From assembly GCA_002280555.1 (NCBI GenBank), contig NCEE01000012.1, positions 1 to 64,000 of the forward strand: a stretch of DNA of 64,000 nucleotides. Reading direction: 5' to 3'. Origin of the DNA: Sphingomonas sp. 32-62-10 (GTDB taxonomy: Bacteria > Pseudomonadota > Alphaproteobacteria > Sphingomonadales > Sphingomonadaceae). How positions within the stretch are numbered: position 1 is the first letter of the stretch; every line of letters begins with the position of its first letter. Positions 17,104 through 24,424 of this stretch are shown here, one piece after another. The notes under the pieces were generated by a model. That model worked only from the letters and a program-made list of their open reading frames with translations. It was not told where the DNA came from and did not search any database. Position numbers and translations under genes: made by a program.

Positions 17104-18897
17104 TTAAGCCGCCTGGCTGAATTGCAGGCTCGCGAGCCGCGCATACAGCCCGTTCTGGCCGATCAACTGGCTATGCGTGCCGGTCTCGACGATGCGGCCG
17201 TCGTCCATCACGATAATCCGTGACGCTGAACGCACCGTGGCGAGCCGGTGGGCGATCACCAAGGTGGTGCGATCTTCCATCAGCCGCTCCAGCGCCTGCT
17301 GCACCAGCCGTTCGCTTTCGGCATCGAGCGCGCTCGTCGCCTCGTCGAGCAGCAAGACCGGCGCATTGCGGAGCAGCGCGCGGGCAATGGCCACCCGCTG
17401 GCGTTGGCCGCCCGACAAGCGCGCACCGCCTTCGCCAAGGAAGGTATCGAGGCCCTCGGGTAGCTTACGGAGGAATTCGGCGGCATTGGCGGCCTCAGCA
17501 GCCGCCCAAAGCGCGTCGTCGCTTGCCGACCAGTCACCGTAGCGCAGATTGTCACGCGCGCTTGCGCCGAAAATCACCGTATCCTGCGGTACCATGGCGA
17601 TGCGCTTGCGGATTTCGGCCGGGTCCGCGCTCGGCAAGCCGACACCGTCGATCCGGACCATGCCTGAATCGGGATCGTAGAAACGCTGGATCAGCTGGAA
17701 CAAGGTCGATTTGCCCGCGCCCGATGGGCCGACAATCGCCACGGTCTCGCCAGGCGCGACCGTTAGCGAGAAATTGTCGAGCGCGGACACTTCCTGACGG
17801 GTCGGATAACGGAAGGTGACGTTTTCAAACGCCACTTCGCCCAGCGGCGGCACCGGTAAGGCAACAGGATGCTGCGGTGCGCGGATCTCCGGTTCTTCGG
17901 CGAGCAGTTCGTTCAGACGTGCGGCGGCGCCAGACGCGCGCAGCAAATCGCCATACACTTCGGTCAGCGCCCCGAAGGCTCCGGCCACGAAGCCACCGGT
18001 GAGCACGAAGGCGGTGATCGATCCGCCCGTCAGCGTGCCATTGGCGACGTCCCGAACCGCATCCCACATGATCAGTACGATCGCGCCGAACAACAGGCCG
18101 ATGACGGCGGCCGTCATGATCGCGCGGAGGCGGAAGCGGCGCTTGGCGGTCGCGAAGCTGTTGCCCACGGCCTTTTCGAACCGGTCGCCCTCGCGCTGTT
18201 CCTGTCCAAACGCTTGAACGATCTTCATCGCCCCGAGCGTTTCAACGGCGATCGAGCCAATATCCGCCACCCGGTCCTGGCTAGTCCGCGAATATTGCCG
18301 CACGCGGCGACCGAGGAACACGATCGGGAGGATAACGACGGGAATGCCGATCAGCAGCGATGCGGCCAGCTTTGGCGCGAGCGCGAACAGGTAAATCACG
18401 CCGCCAACGCCGATCACAGCGTTACGCAGCGCGACAGACACGGTCGTGCCGACGATCTGTTCGATGATGGCGGTATCAGCCGTCAGGCGAGAGGCTATTT
18501 CGGACGGCCGATTTTCCTCGAACCATTTCGGATCGAGCCGCAGTAGATTGCGGTGCACCGCGACCCGCACATCGGCCACGGTGCGTTCACCCAGCCAAGA
18601 CACGAAATAAAACCGCACTGCCGTGGAGATCGCGAGCACGATCACGACAACCCCGAGCCCTTGAAAATAGGGCGCGATCGACTTGGCATCGCCGTTGCCG
18701 CTGAACCCGTTATCGACGACCAGCTTGAACGTCGCCGGAATGTAAAGCGTCGCCCCGGCGGCGAAGATCAGCGCGACTACCGCGATGGCGATCTGGACGG
18801 GATATTTTGAGGCGAATCCCCACACCATCACCAGGCTGGAAAGTTTGCGGCGCGGCTCGGTGGCGGCGGCGGGCGGGGTGGGGTTCGGCTCGGTCAT
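17104..18897 (-). CDS. ABC exporter, fused permease and ATPase (MsbA-like)
   Basis: 597 residues. The N-terminal half is a six-helix ABC transmembrane domain (about 30-310) and the C-terminal half an ATP-binding domain with Walker A GPSGAGKST, signature LSGGQRQRVAIARALL, Walker B LLLDEATSALD and the H-loop IAHRLATVR. Half-transporters like this work as homodimers and export lipids, LPS precursors or drugs. The substrate cannot be told. It starts with a Pro-rich cytoplasmic tail (TEPNPTPPAAATEPRRK). Divergent from phaZ. Confidence 0.95.
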   Translation of the reverse strand: MTEPNPTPPAAATEPRRKLSSLVMVWGFASKYPVQIAIAVVALIFAAGATLYIPATFKLVVDNGFSGNGDAKSIAPYFQGLGVVVIVLAISTAVRFYFVSWLGERTVADVRVAVHRNLLRLDPKWFEENRPSEIASRLTADTAIIEQIVGTTVSVALRNAVIGVGGVIYLFALAPKLAASLLIGIPVVILPIVFLGRRVRQYSRTSQDRVADIGSIAVETLGAMKIVQAFGQEQREGDRFEKAVGNSFATAKRRFRLRAIMTAAVIGLLFGAIVLIMWDAVRDVANGTLTGGSITAFVLTGGFVAGAFGALTEVYGDLLRASGAAARLNELLAEEPEIRAPQHPVALPVPPLGEVAFENVTFRYPTRQEVSALDNFSLTVAPGETVAIVGPSGAGKSTLFQLIQRFYDPDSGMVRIDGVGLPSADPAEIRKRIAMVPQDTVIFGASARDNLRYGDWSASDDALWAAAEAANAAEFLRKLPEGLDTFLGEGGARLSGGQRQRVAIARALLRNAPVLLLDEATSALDAESERLVQQALERLMEDRTTLVIAHRLATVRSASRIIVMDDGRIVETGTHSQLIGQNGLYARLASLQFSQAA

Positions 18898-18991
18898 GAT
18901 CGCAGGCGTCTAGCAGGCACATCCCTGACCCTCAACGGCAATCGCGCTCGATTTGGCACTGCACGTGCCGTCACTTTGGCTACAGGGCATT

Positions 18992-19009
18992 TGCTACTGC
19001 AGTGCAGCA
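18992..19009. promoter_or_regulatory. TGC-rich operator-like site upstream of phaZ (PhaR-type candidate)
   Basis: TGCTACTGCAGTGCAGCA has inverted TGCT/AGCA ends around a CTGCAGTGCAG core. It shares the 12-mer TGCAGTGCAGCA with a palindrome at 56115-56134. TGC-rich operators of this look are bound by the PHA-granule regulator PhaR in other alphaproteobacteria, and the downstream gene is a PHB depolymerase. The assignment is inference. Confidence 0.45.
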
Positions 19010-19065
19010 TGCTAATGCGCCGATGCTTGACGGTACGGTAACCGGTTAAGGGATAAGGGACGTTC

Positions 19066-20298
19066 ATGCTGTACAACGCCTATGAAATGCAGCGCTCGAT
19101 GCTCGCCGGAGCCAGCGCCATGGCCGATTTTGGCGCGAGCATGCTGCAGAACCCCGCTAATCCGTTCGCATATTTCGGTGGCGGACCGGTGCTCGGTTCG
19201 GCGCTGGAGGTGTTTGCGCATGCCGCCGCCCCGCGCGGTAAGCCGGAATTTGGGCTCGATTCGACCGTGATCGACGGCAACACGGTCGCGATCGATGAGC
19301 AGGTGGTCCTTCGCAAGCCGTTCGGTCAGCTCAAGCGGTTTGCGCGCGAGGGTGTCACCGGCGGCCCCAAGCTGCTGATCGTCGCGCCGATGTCGGGCCA
19401 TTATGCCACGCTACTGCGCGGCACCGTTGAGCGAATGCTGCCCTTCGCCGATGTCTACATTACCGATTGGCGCGATGCGAAGCTGGTACCGCTGGCAGAT
19501 GGCAAGTTCGATCTCGACGATTACATCGATTATATCATTGAATTCATGGAAGTGATTGGCGCGAATGAGGGGCAGGGGGGCACGCACATGCTCGCCGTTT
19601 GTCAGCCATCGGTGCCCTGCTATGCTGCTGCCTGCCTGATGAGCGCGGACAAGCACCCCTGCCGCCCTAAGACGCTTACGCTGATGGGCGGGCCGATCGA
19701 CACGCGCGAAGCGCCAACCGCGGTCAACACACTGGCGACCGAACGGCCGCACAGCTGGTTCAGCCAGAACGTAATCGCAACCGTGCCAATGACCTATCCG
19801 GGTGCTGGCCGCACCGTGTACCCGGGCTTTCTGCAACTTGCCGGTTTCATGTCGATGAACCTTGGTAACCACATGATTTCGCATTGGGAAATGTTCAAGC
19901 ATCTCGTCCAGGGCGACGACGATAGCGCCGATCTGACCAAGGATTTCTACGAGGAGTATCGCTCCGTCTGCGACATGACCTCCGAATTCTACCTGCAGAC
20001 GATCGAAGTGGTGTTCCAGAAGCACGCCATCGCCAACGGCACCTATACGCATCGCGGCCGTCCGGTTGATCCGGCGGCCATCACCGATATTGCGCTGCTC
20101 GCGATTGAGGGCGAACGCGATGATATTTCCGGGCTGGGGCAAACCAAGGCCGCGCTCAAGCTGGCGAGCAAGCTTGCACCGGCCAAGAAGAAGTACCTGA
20201 TGGCTGAAGGTGCCGGGCATTACGGCATTTTCAACGGCAGCAAATGGCGCAACAAGATCGCCCCGGTCGTTGAACAATGGATTTCAGCACATCAGTGA
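19066..20298 (+). CDS. phaZ: Intracellular polyhydroxyalkanoate (PHB) depolymerase
   Basis: 410 residues, the normal length of PhaZ1-type depolymerases. The enzyme breaks down stored PHB granules in the cytoplasm. Family features: N-terminal 'YEMQRSMLAGASAMADFGA', the alpha/beta-hydrolase core with 'ILIVAPMSGHYATLLRGTVE'-like strand, and the nucleophile box AVCQPS with C179, which replaces the usual Ser in this family. C-terminal 'AEGAGHYGIFNGSKWRNKIAP' holds the catalytic His. A TGC-rich site lies upstream. The thiolase gene at 22.1-23.3 kb is functionally compatible. Confidence 0.95.
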   Translation: MLYNAYEMQRSMLAGASAMADFGASMLQNPANPFAYFGGGPVLGSALEVFAHAAAPRGKPEFGLDSTVIDGNTVAIDEQVVLRKPFGQLKRFAREGVTGGPKLLIVAPMSGHYATLLRGTVERMLPFADVYITDWRDAKLVPLADGKFDLDDYIDYIIEFMEVIGANEGQGGTHMLAVCQPSVPCYAAACLMSADKHPCRPKTLTLMGGPIDTREAPTAVNTLATERPHSWFSQNVIATVPMTYPGAGRTVYPGFLQLAGFMSMNLGNHMISHWEMFKHLVQGDDDSADLTKDFYEEYRSVCDMTSEFYLQTIEVVFQKHAIANGTYTHRGRPVDPAAITDIALLAIEGERDDISGLGQTKAALKLASKLAPAKKKYLMAEGAGHYGIFNGSKWRNKIAPVVEQWISAHQ

Positions 20299-20322
20299 TA
20301 GATCGGCAGTATTGATCGCCGT

Positions 20323-20850
20323 TTAGTCGGCGATCGATGTCGCCGGGTCCTGGATACCGGCCGATGGTCGAGCGAGCATGATCGCACCAGCATAAACGAA
20401 AGCCGCACCAAATGCGGCGCCTGCCGCTAAAATGGCTGTTTCTCCAGCAATTGGCGATGCCCCGGCCATGCCGACGGCAACCAGCCACAGTGCGGCGACC
20501 GGCCGCATAACTTCAGCCCGCATCATGTCGATCGACATCAGCGTGAGCCCTGCCAACAGGATAAGCGATCCGGCGACATAGAAATCGATTCCGAATTGCG
20601 TAGCATCGGGGCCGATGATCGATCCCTGGCCGATTAGGGCAATCACAAACCCCGCCAGACCCCACCCCCTAGCCCTGTCGCACCACGCCATGAAGATACC
20701 GATCAGGCCCACGAGCAGATTGGCGTCGATGACGGCATAGAATGCTTCGAGCCATGGGGAGTTGGGCGCATATGGTACGAAGGCAGCGCAGAACCGCAGC
20801 AACCCGCCGATCAGAGCCGCACCTCCGCCAATCCTGATCACCGCGTTCAT
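20323..20850 (-). CDS. Six-helix membrane protein of unknown function
   Basis: 175 residues made almost entirely of hydrophobic segments (about 5-25, 40-58, 66-82, 90-108, 117-135, 140-162) with a short polar tail. I do not recognise a family. Its ATG at 20850 overlaps the TGA of the preceding VOC gene (ATGA), so the two are translationally coupled. Through the SoxR-type operator at 21299-21316 it may belong to the redox-stress response. Confidence 0.75.
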   Translation of the reverse strand: MNAVIRIGGGAALIGGLLRFCAAFVPYAPNSPWLEAFYAVIDANLLVGLIGIFMAWCDRARGWGLAGFVIALIGQGSIIGPDATQFGIDFYVAGSLILLAGLTLMSIDMMRAEVMRPVAALWLVAVGMAGASPIAGETAILAAGAAFGAAFVYAGAIMLARPSAGIQDPATSIAD

Positions 20851-21248
20851 GCTGAGCGACGTTGACGCTGAGGCGCGTAGCTGACGATCTCATATTCGAT
20901 CCCGTCATCATCGAAAAAGTAAAAGCGCCGCCCTGGTTCGTAGTCGTCTTGAGAGAAGGGGGTAAGGCCCAGCGCAACGACACCAGCTTCGACGGCGTCG
21001 AGATCGTCGACCTGCACGCCGACATGATTGAACGGCACGCCCTTTTCGAAGCGTCCGGCGGGGCCGGTGTCGCGCCTTTGGTGATAGGCGATATAGTGCG
21101 CGGCGCTGCCGACATGGATCGTCATGCGGCCATCCATGCCGCTGCCGCGCCACCGCTCGGCCCAGCCGAACAGCATCGCCGCCATCGCGGCGGCGCGCTC
21201 CGGATCGCTGACGTTTATGTTGATATGTTCGATGATTGCCGACGTCAT
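20847..21248 (-). CDS. VOC-family protein, probable SoxR-regulated
   Basis: 133 residues with the VOC pattern: 'EHININVSDPERAAAMAAMLFGW' at the N-terminus, 'HVGVQVDDLDAVEAGVVALGL' starting the second module, and 'RFYFFDDDGIEYEIVSYAPQ' with the metal-ligand Glu. Ligand unknown. The gene lies divergent from soxR, and the SoxR-like operator sits directly downstream of a minus-strand TTGACC -35 element, as at E. coli soxS. It is therefore a likely SoxR target together with the coupled membrane gene. Confidence 0.87.
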   Translation of the reverse strand: MTSAIIEHININVSDPERAAAMAAMLFGWAERWRGSGMDGRMTIHVGSAAHYIAYHQRRDTGPAGRFEKGVPFNHVGVQVDDLDAVEAGVVALGLTPFSQDDYEPGRRFYFFDDDGIEYEIVSYAPQRQRRSA

Positions 21249-21298
21249 GAAACTGGCCTCCTGCTTGCCGATTCGAGTTGACGTCCCGGTTTTTGCAA

Positions 21299-21316
21299 CC
21301 TCAACCTAAGGTGAGG
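21299..21316. promoter_or_regulatory. SoxR-type operator between soxR and the VOC operon
   Basis: CCTCAACCTAAGGTGAGG is an 18-bp near-palindrome matching the known SoxR box design (CCTCAA-N6-TTGAGG). On the minus strand it follows TTGACC (21315-21320) as a -35 element with the long spacer expected of MerR-family promoters. It lies 11 bases before the soxR start, so it can serve both repression of soxR and activation of the divergent operon. Confidence 0.8.
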
Positions 21317-21327
21317 TCAAGCTATTT

Positions 21328-21795
21328 GTGAGGGCGCGTGTGAAGGCGAGTGATGTGATTGCCATCGGCGATCTGGCGGCACGCGCGGGCGTATCGGTAT
21401 CGTCGATCCGGTTTTATGAGGCGCGGGGTTTGTTGACGCCGTTTCGCAACAGCGGCGGCCAGCGGCGGTTCTTGCGATCGGATATCCGACGGCTGTCGTT
21501 CATCCTGATCGCGCAGCAACTGGGGCTGTCGATCGAGGCAATCCGCGCCGAACTGGCGAAGCTGCCCGGTGGGCGAACCCCCACAGCCAAGGACTGGACC
21601 CGGATGAGCGCCGACATCCGCGCGCTGATCGACGACAAGATCGCAACGCTTACGCGCACCCGCGATCTGCTCGACGGGTGCATCGGCTGCGGGTGTTTGT
21701 CGCTGGAGCGGTGCGCGCTCTACAATCCGGGCGACCGGGCCGCGAAGCGCGGAGCGGGGCCGAGATATGTGCTGGGGGATTTGGCGCTGTTGTAG
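21328..21795 (+). CDS. soxR: Redox-sensitive transcriptional activator SoxR
   Basis: 155 residues (GTG at 21328; a second GTG at 21340 is possible). MerR-family winged helix (about 8-75) with 'GDLAARAGVSVSSIRFYEARGLL', a dimerisation helix, and the diagnostic [2Fe-2S] motif CIGCGCLSLERC (C118, C121, C123, C129). Oxidation of the cluster by redox-cycling compounds switches on target promoters. Outside enteric bacteria SoxR usually controls a few transport and modifying enzymes rather than soxS; here the neighbouring VOC/membrane operon is the evident target. Confidence 0.95.
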   Translation: MRARVKASDVIAIGDLAARAGVSVSSIRFYEARGLLTPFRNSGGQRRFLRSDIRRLSFILIAQQLGLSIEAIRAELAKLPGGRTPTAKDWTRMSADIRALIDDKIATLTRTRDLLDGCIGCGCLSLERCALYNPGDRAAKRGAGPRYVLGDLALL

Positions 21796-21816
21796 CCTGC
21801 AGTGCTACAACAGCGC
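21784..21816 (+). terminator. Strong hairpin across the soxR stop codon
   Basis: GCGCTGTTGTAG (21784-21795) pairs perfectly with CTACAACAGCGC (21805-21816) around a 9-base loop. The stem contains the soxR TAG. No T-run follows, so it may be a mRNA-stabilising or weak terminator structure rather than a classical intrinsic terminator. Confidence 0.6.
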
Positions 21817-21850
21817 GCGCTTGTAGCTCATGGAAAGCATGGGCAAAGTT

Positions 21851-21879
21851 TTGGTGACGGCAATTTCGCCGTCAACCAA
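21851..21879 (+). promoter_or_regulatory. Hairpin directly upstream of the ribosome binding site of the 30-residue peptide gene
   Basis: TTGGTGACGGC pairs with GCCGTCAACCAA (one bulged base) around a 6-base loop. Its last bases overlap the run leading into AAAGGAG (21878-21884), so folding could affect translation of the downstream peptide. A control role is inference. Confidence 0.5.
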
Positions 21880-21890
21880 AGGAGTGCCAC

Positions 21891-21983
21891 ATGAGCCTTG
21901 CAAGCTTGTGCCTCGTTTTGGGCGTGATGATTGGCTTTGCCACCTTGATCCTCAAGGTGGTGGAGCTGACACGCTCGAAATAG
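21891..21983 (+). CDS. 30-residue single-helix membrane peptide (holin-like-toxin type candidate)
   Basis: MSLASLCLVLGVMIGFATLI continues to KVVELTRSK: one hydrophobic helix and a short charged tail. A good Shine-Dalgarno AAAGGAG lies 6 bases before the ATG. Size, helix and 'LVVEL-K' end resemble small holin-like toxins of type I toxin-antitoxin systems, but the similarity is by eye only. The Shine-Dalgarno plus first four codons are repeated at 22063-22085, and a strong GC hairpin lies between (22028-22059). It stands alone between soxR and the thiolase operon. Confidence 0.6.
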   Translation: MSLASLCLVLGVMIGFATLILKVVELTRSK

Positions 21984-22027
21984 CACGACGGGAGGGGGTC
22001 GGCCTGCCAGCTGGCCCCCAAACGAAT

Positions 22028-22059
22028 TGGGCCCCGACCGCTGCCACGACCGGGGCCCA
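22028..22059. terminator. Strong GC hairpin between the two copies of the peptide leader
   Basis: TGGGCCCCG (22028-22036) pairs perfectly with CGGGGCCCA (22051-22059) around a 14-base loop. No T-run follows on either strand. It could stabilise the small mRNA, block readthrough, or be part of an antisense RNA. Confidence 0.6.
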
Positions 22060-22062
22060 CTC

Positions 22063-22112
22063 AAAGGAGACCAATGAGCCTTGCACACATTACATACGCG
22101 ATCAGCGCTTAA
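22063..22112 (+). other. Second copy of the peptide leader with a 12-codon frame
   Basis: AAAGGAG, a 4-base spacer and ATGAGCCTTGCA repeat the start region of the 30-residue peptide (21878-21902) but the frame ends after 12 codons (MSLAHITYAISA). It looks like a truncated duplicate or a leader peptide. Expression is unknown. Confidence 0.5.
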
Positions 22113-22121
22113 TTTTCAACC

Positions 22122-23300
22122 TCACAGAACCTCAAACAACCCGGCTGCGCCCATGCCGCCGCCGACGCACATCGTCACGACGACATACTTCGCGCCGCGA
22201 CGCTTGCCTTCGATCAGCGCGTGGCCGGTCATCCGCGCGCCCGACATCCCGTACGGATGGCCGATCGAGATCGCGCCGCCGTTTACGTTGAGCAACTCGT
22301 TCGGAATGCCGAGCTGATCGCGGCAATACAGCACCTGCACTGCAAACGCCTCGTTCAGCTCCCACAGGCCGATATCGTCCATCTTCAGATTGAAGCGCTC
22401 GAGCAGCGCGGGGATGGCATAAACGGGGCCAATGCCCATCTCGTCGGGCTTGGTGCCGGCCGCTGCCATGCCGATATACCGGCCGAGCGGTGTCAGGCCG
22501 CGCTTCTCCGCAAGCTTTTCTTCCATCAGCACGCTGGCTGAGGCGCCGTCCGACAGCTGGCTGGCATTGCCCGCCGTGATCGTCATGTCCGGCCCCAGCA
22601 CCGGCTTCAGGCCGTTGAGTCCGACCAGCGTGGTGTCGGCGCGGTTGCCTTCGTCCTGCGTCACCGTCACTTCGTGGTGCGTGACTTCCTTGGTTTCCTT
22701 GTTGGTCATCGCCATCGTTGCCGTCACGGGCACAATCTCATCGTTGAACTTGCCCGCGGCCTGAGCGGCTGCCGTGCGCATCTGCGACTGATAGCTATAT
22801 TCGTCCATCGCCTCGCGGCTGACATTGTAGCGCTTTGCCACGACCTCGGCAGTCTGAAGCATCGACATATAAACGTCGGGGTGCATTGCCAGCAATTCCT
22901 TGTCGCCAGCGACGCGCATTTCGGGGGTTTGCACCATCGAGATCGATTCGACGCCGCCGCCAATCGTGACGTCCATATTGTCGACGATGATCTGCTTGGC
23001 GGCGGTGGCGATTGCCATCAGGCCGCTGGCGCACTGGCGATCGATCGACTGGCCGGGCACGCTGATCGGCAGGCCCGAGCGCAGCAGCGCGTTGCGCGCG
23101 ATGTTGCCACCCTGCACGCCCTGCTGAAGCGCTGCGCCCCAGACGACGTCCTGCACCTCTGCCCCGTCGATGCCGGCCCGCTCGACGGCGGCCTTGATCG
23201 CGTGGCTCGACAGCGTCGGCGAAGGCAGATTGTTGAACCCGCCGCGATAGGCGCGGCCAATGGGGGTGCGGGCGGTGGATACGATGACGGCTGAACGCAT
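22122..23300 (-). CDS. Acetyl-CoA acyltransferase (thiolase)
   Basis: 392 residues, a typical thiolase length. Catalytic residues are visible: nucleophile C90 in DRQCASG, H348 in NGGAISIGHPYG, and C378 in CVGGGMGAAG. The enzyme condenses or cleaves acyl-CoA units; degradative (FadA-like) and biosynthetic (PhaA-like) types cannot be separated by eye. Genes for a CMD-family protein and a MaoC hydratase lie immediately upstream on the same strand, which favours a beta-oxidation-type or ring-degradation-type acyl-CoA pathway. Cytoplasmic. Confidence 0.93.
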   Translation of the reverse strand: MRSAVIVSTARTPIGRAYRGGFNNLPSPTLSSHAIKAAVERAGIDGAEVQDVVWGAALQQGVQGGNIARNALLRSGLPISVPGQSIDRQCASGLMAIATAAKQIIVDNMDVTIGGGVESISMVQTPEMRVAGDKELLAMHPDVYMSMLQTAEVVAKRYNVSREAMDEYSYQSQMRTAAAQAAGKFNDEIVPVTATMAMTNKETKEVTHHEVTVTQDEGNRADTTLVGLNGLKPVLGPDMTITAGNASQLSDGASASVLMEEKLAEKRGLTPLGRYIGMAAAGTKPDEMGIGPVYAIPALLERFNLKMDDIGLWELNEAFAVQVLYCRDQLGIPNELLNVNGGAISIGHPYGMSGARMTGHALIEGKRRGAKYVVVTMCVGGGMGAAGLFEVL

Positions 23301-23303
23301 GGC

Positions 23304-23858
23304 TTAGTCTCCTTTGGCGGCGGGAAAGCGCGCCGCATTGGTTTCGAGGGGCAGATCGAGCGCACCGCAGATCAGCGACACGCCGTGATAGAATCCGACA
23401 AGCTGGATGATCTCCAGCGCCTGGGGGTCGTCGAAATGGGCTTTGAGCGACGCCCATTCGGCATCGCTCAGTTTCTTGTGATCGATTAGCGCGTCGACGG
23501 TAGCGATCAGCGTCGCTTCGTCGGGTGACCAGACCGGATCGGTCGCGTCGCCGTGGACGGTCGCGTAAATCTGGGCATCGTCCATCCCGATATGCGGCGC
23601 GAACCCCGCGATATGGACGCCCCATTCATACTCATTGCCGCATTTCGCACAGGTGCGGTCGATCACGATTTCGCGGTGACGCATCGACAGCGGGCTAGCC
23701 TTGTCGAGTAGCGAGCCACCGCTGAACTTGGTCCAGGCGCGGTCGTTGGTGGCGAGCGTGGTGAACAGCACCAGCGGCTCGGCACCACGCATCAACACCT
23801 TCATCCGCGCGTCGAATTCGGCCGGGTAAGGTTTGGCGAGGGGCGTGATGCGAGGCAT
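23304..23858 (-). CDS. Carboxymuconolactone-decarboxylase-family protein
   Basis: 184 residues from the ATG at 23858 (the frame is open to 23960, but this start has GAGGAC upstream and the usual 'PRITPL' opening). An all-helical AhpD/CMD fold is indicated by 'RHREIVIDRTCAKCGNEYEWGVHIAGF', containing a CxxC-like Cys pair and the conserved His. Members are decarboxylases or peroxidases; the specific activity is unknown. It ends 3 bases before the thiolase start, indicating an operon. Confidence 0.88.
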   Translation of the reverse strand: MPRITPLAKPYPAEFDARMKVLMRGAEPLVLFTTLATNDRAWTKFSGGSLLDKASPLSMRHREIVIDRTCAKCGNEYEWGVHIAGFAPHIGMDDAQIYATVHGDATDPVWSPDEATLIATVDALIDHKKLSDAEWASLKAHFDDPQALEIIQLVGFYHGVSLICGALDLPLETNAARFPAAKGD

Positions 23859-23869
23859 GGCTGCCGTCC

Positions 23870-24328
23870 TCAAACGAAGATCTGGCTGATCCATTCGGCG
23901 ATCATCGCCGGCTTGTCCTCGCCTTCGATTTCGACCGAGAATTCGTTGGTCTGCTGCCACTGGCCGGGGCGCTTCTCCACCAGTTCCAACAGCTTGAAGC
24001 GCCCGCGCACACGCTTGCCGGAGCGGACCGGCTGCAAGAAGCGGACTTTGTTGCCGCCATAGTTGACGCCCATCTTCACGCCCTCGATCTTGGGCGCGTC
24101 CACGATCTTTGACGATAGCAGCGGCATCAGCGACAGGGTAAGGAAGCCGTGCGCGATCGTGCCGCCGAACGGCGTCATCGCCGCCATTTCCGGATTGATA
24201 TGGATGAACTGGTGATCACCGGTCGCGTCCGCGAATTTGTTGATCATTTCCTGGCTGACCTCGACCCAGTCGGAAACCTGCTCGCTGCCGACTCGCGTCG
24301 CCATTTCCTGGATGGTGATTGTCGTCAC
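23870..24328 (-). CDS. MaoC-family (R)-specific enoyl-CoA hydratase/dehydratase
   Basis: 152 residues from a GTG at 24328 with GGAGGG six bases upstream; longer in-frame starts are less likely because MaoC single-domain proteins are about 150 residues. The hydratase-2 motif FADATGDHQFIHINPE carries the catalytic Asp/His, followed by 'GTIAHGFLTLSL'. It forms hot-dog dimers and hydrates trans-2-enoyl-CoA. First gene of the MaoC-CMD-thiolase operon. Confidence 0.93.
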   Translation of the reverse strand: MTTITIQEMATRVGSEQVSDWVEVSQEMINKFADATGDHQFIHINPEMAAMTPFGGTIAHGFLTLSLMPLLSSKIVDAPKIEGVKMGVNYGGNKVRFLQPVRSGKRVRGRFKLLELVEKRPGQWQQTNEFSVEIEGEDKPAMIAEWISQIFV

Positions 24329-24424
24329 GGCATTTCCCTCCGGTCCAAATCGTCGCATAGCGCGGGGCTCAAATAGGCCTTGGGCATGCCCCTTGCCAAG
24401 CCCAACTAGACCGGAAACCGGAAG

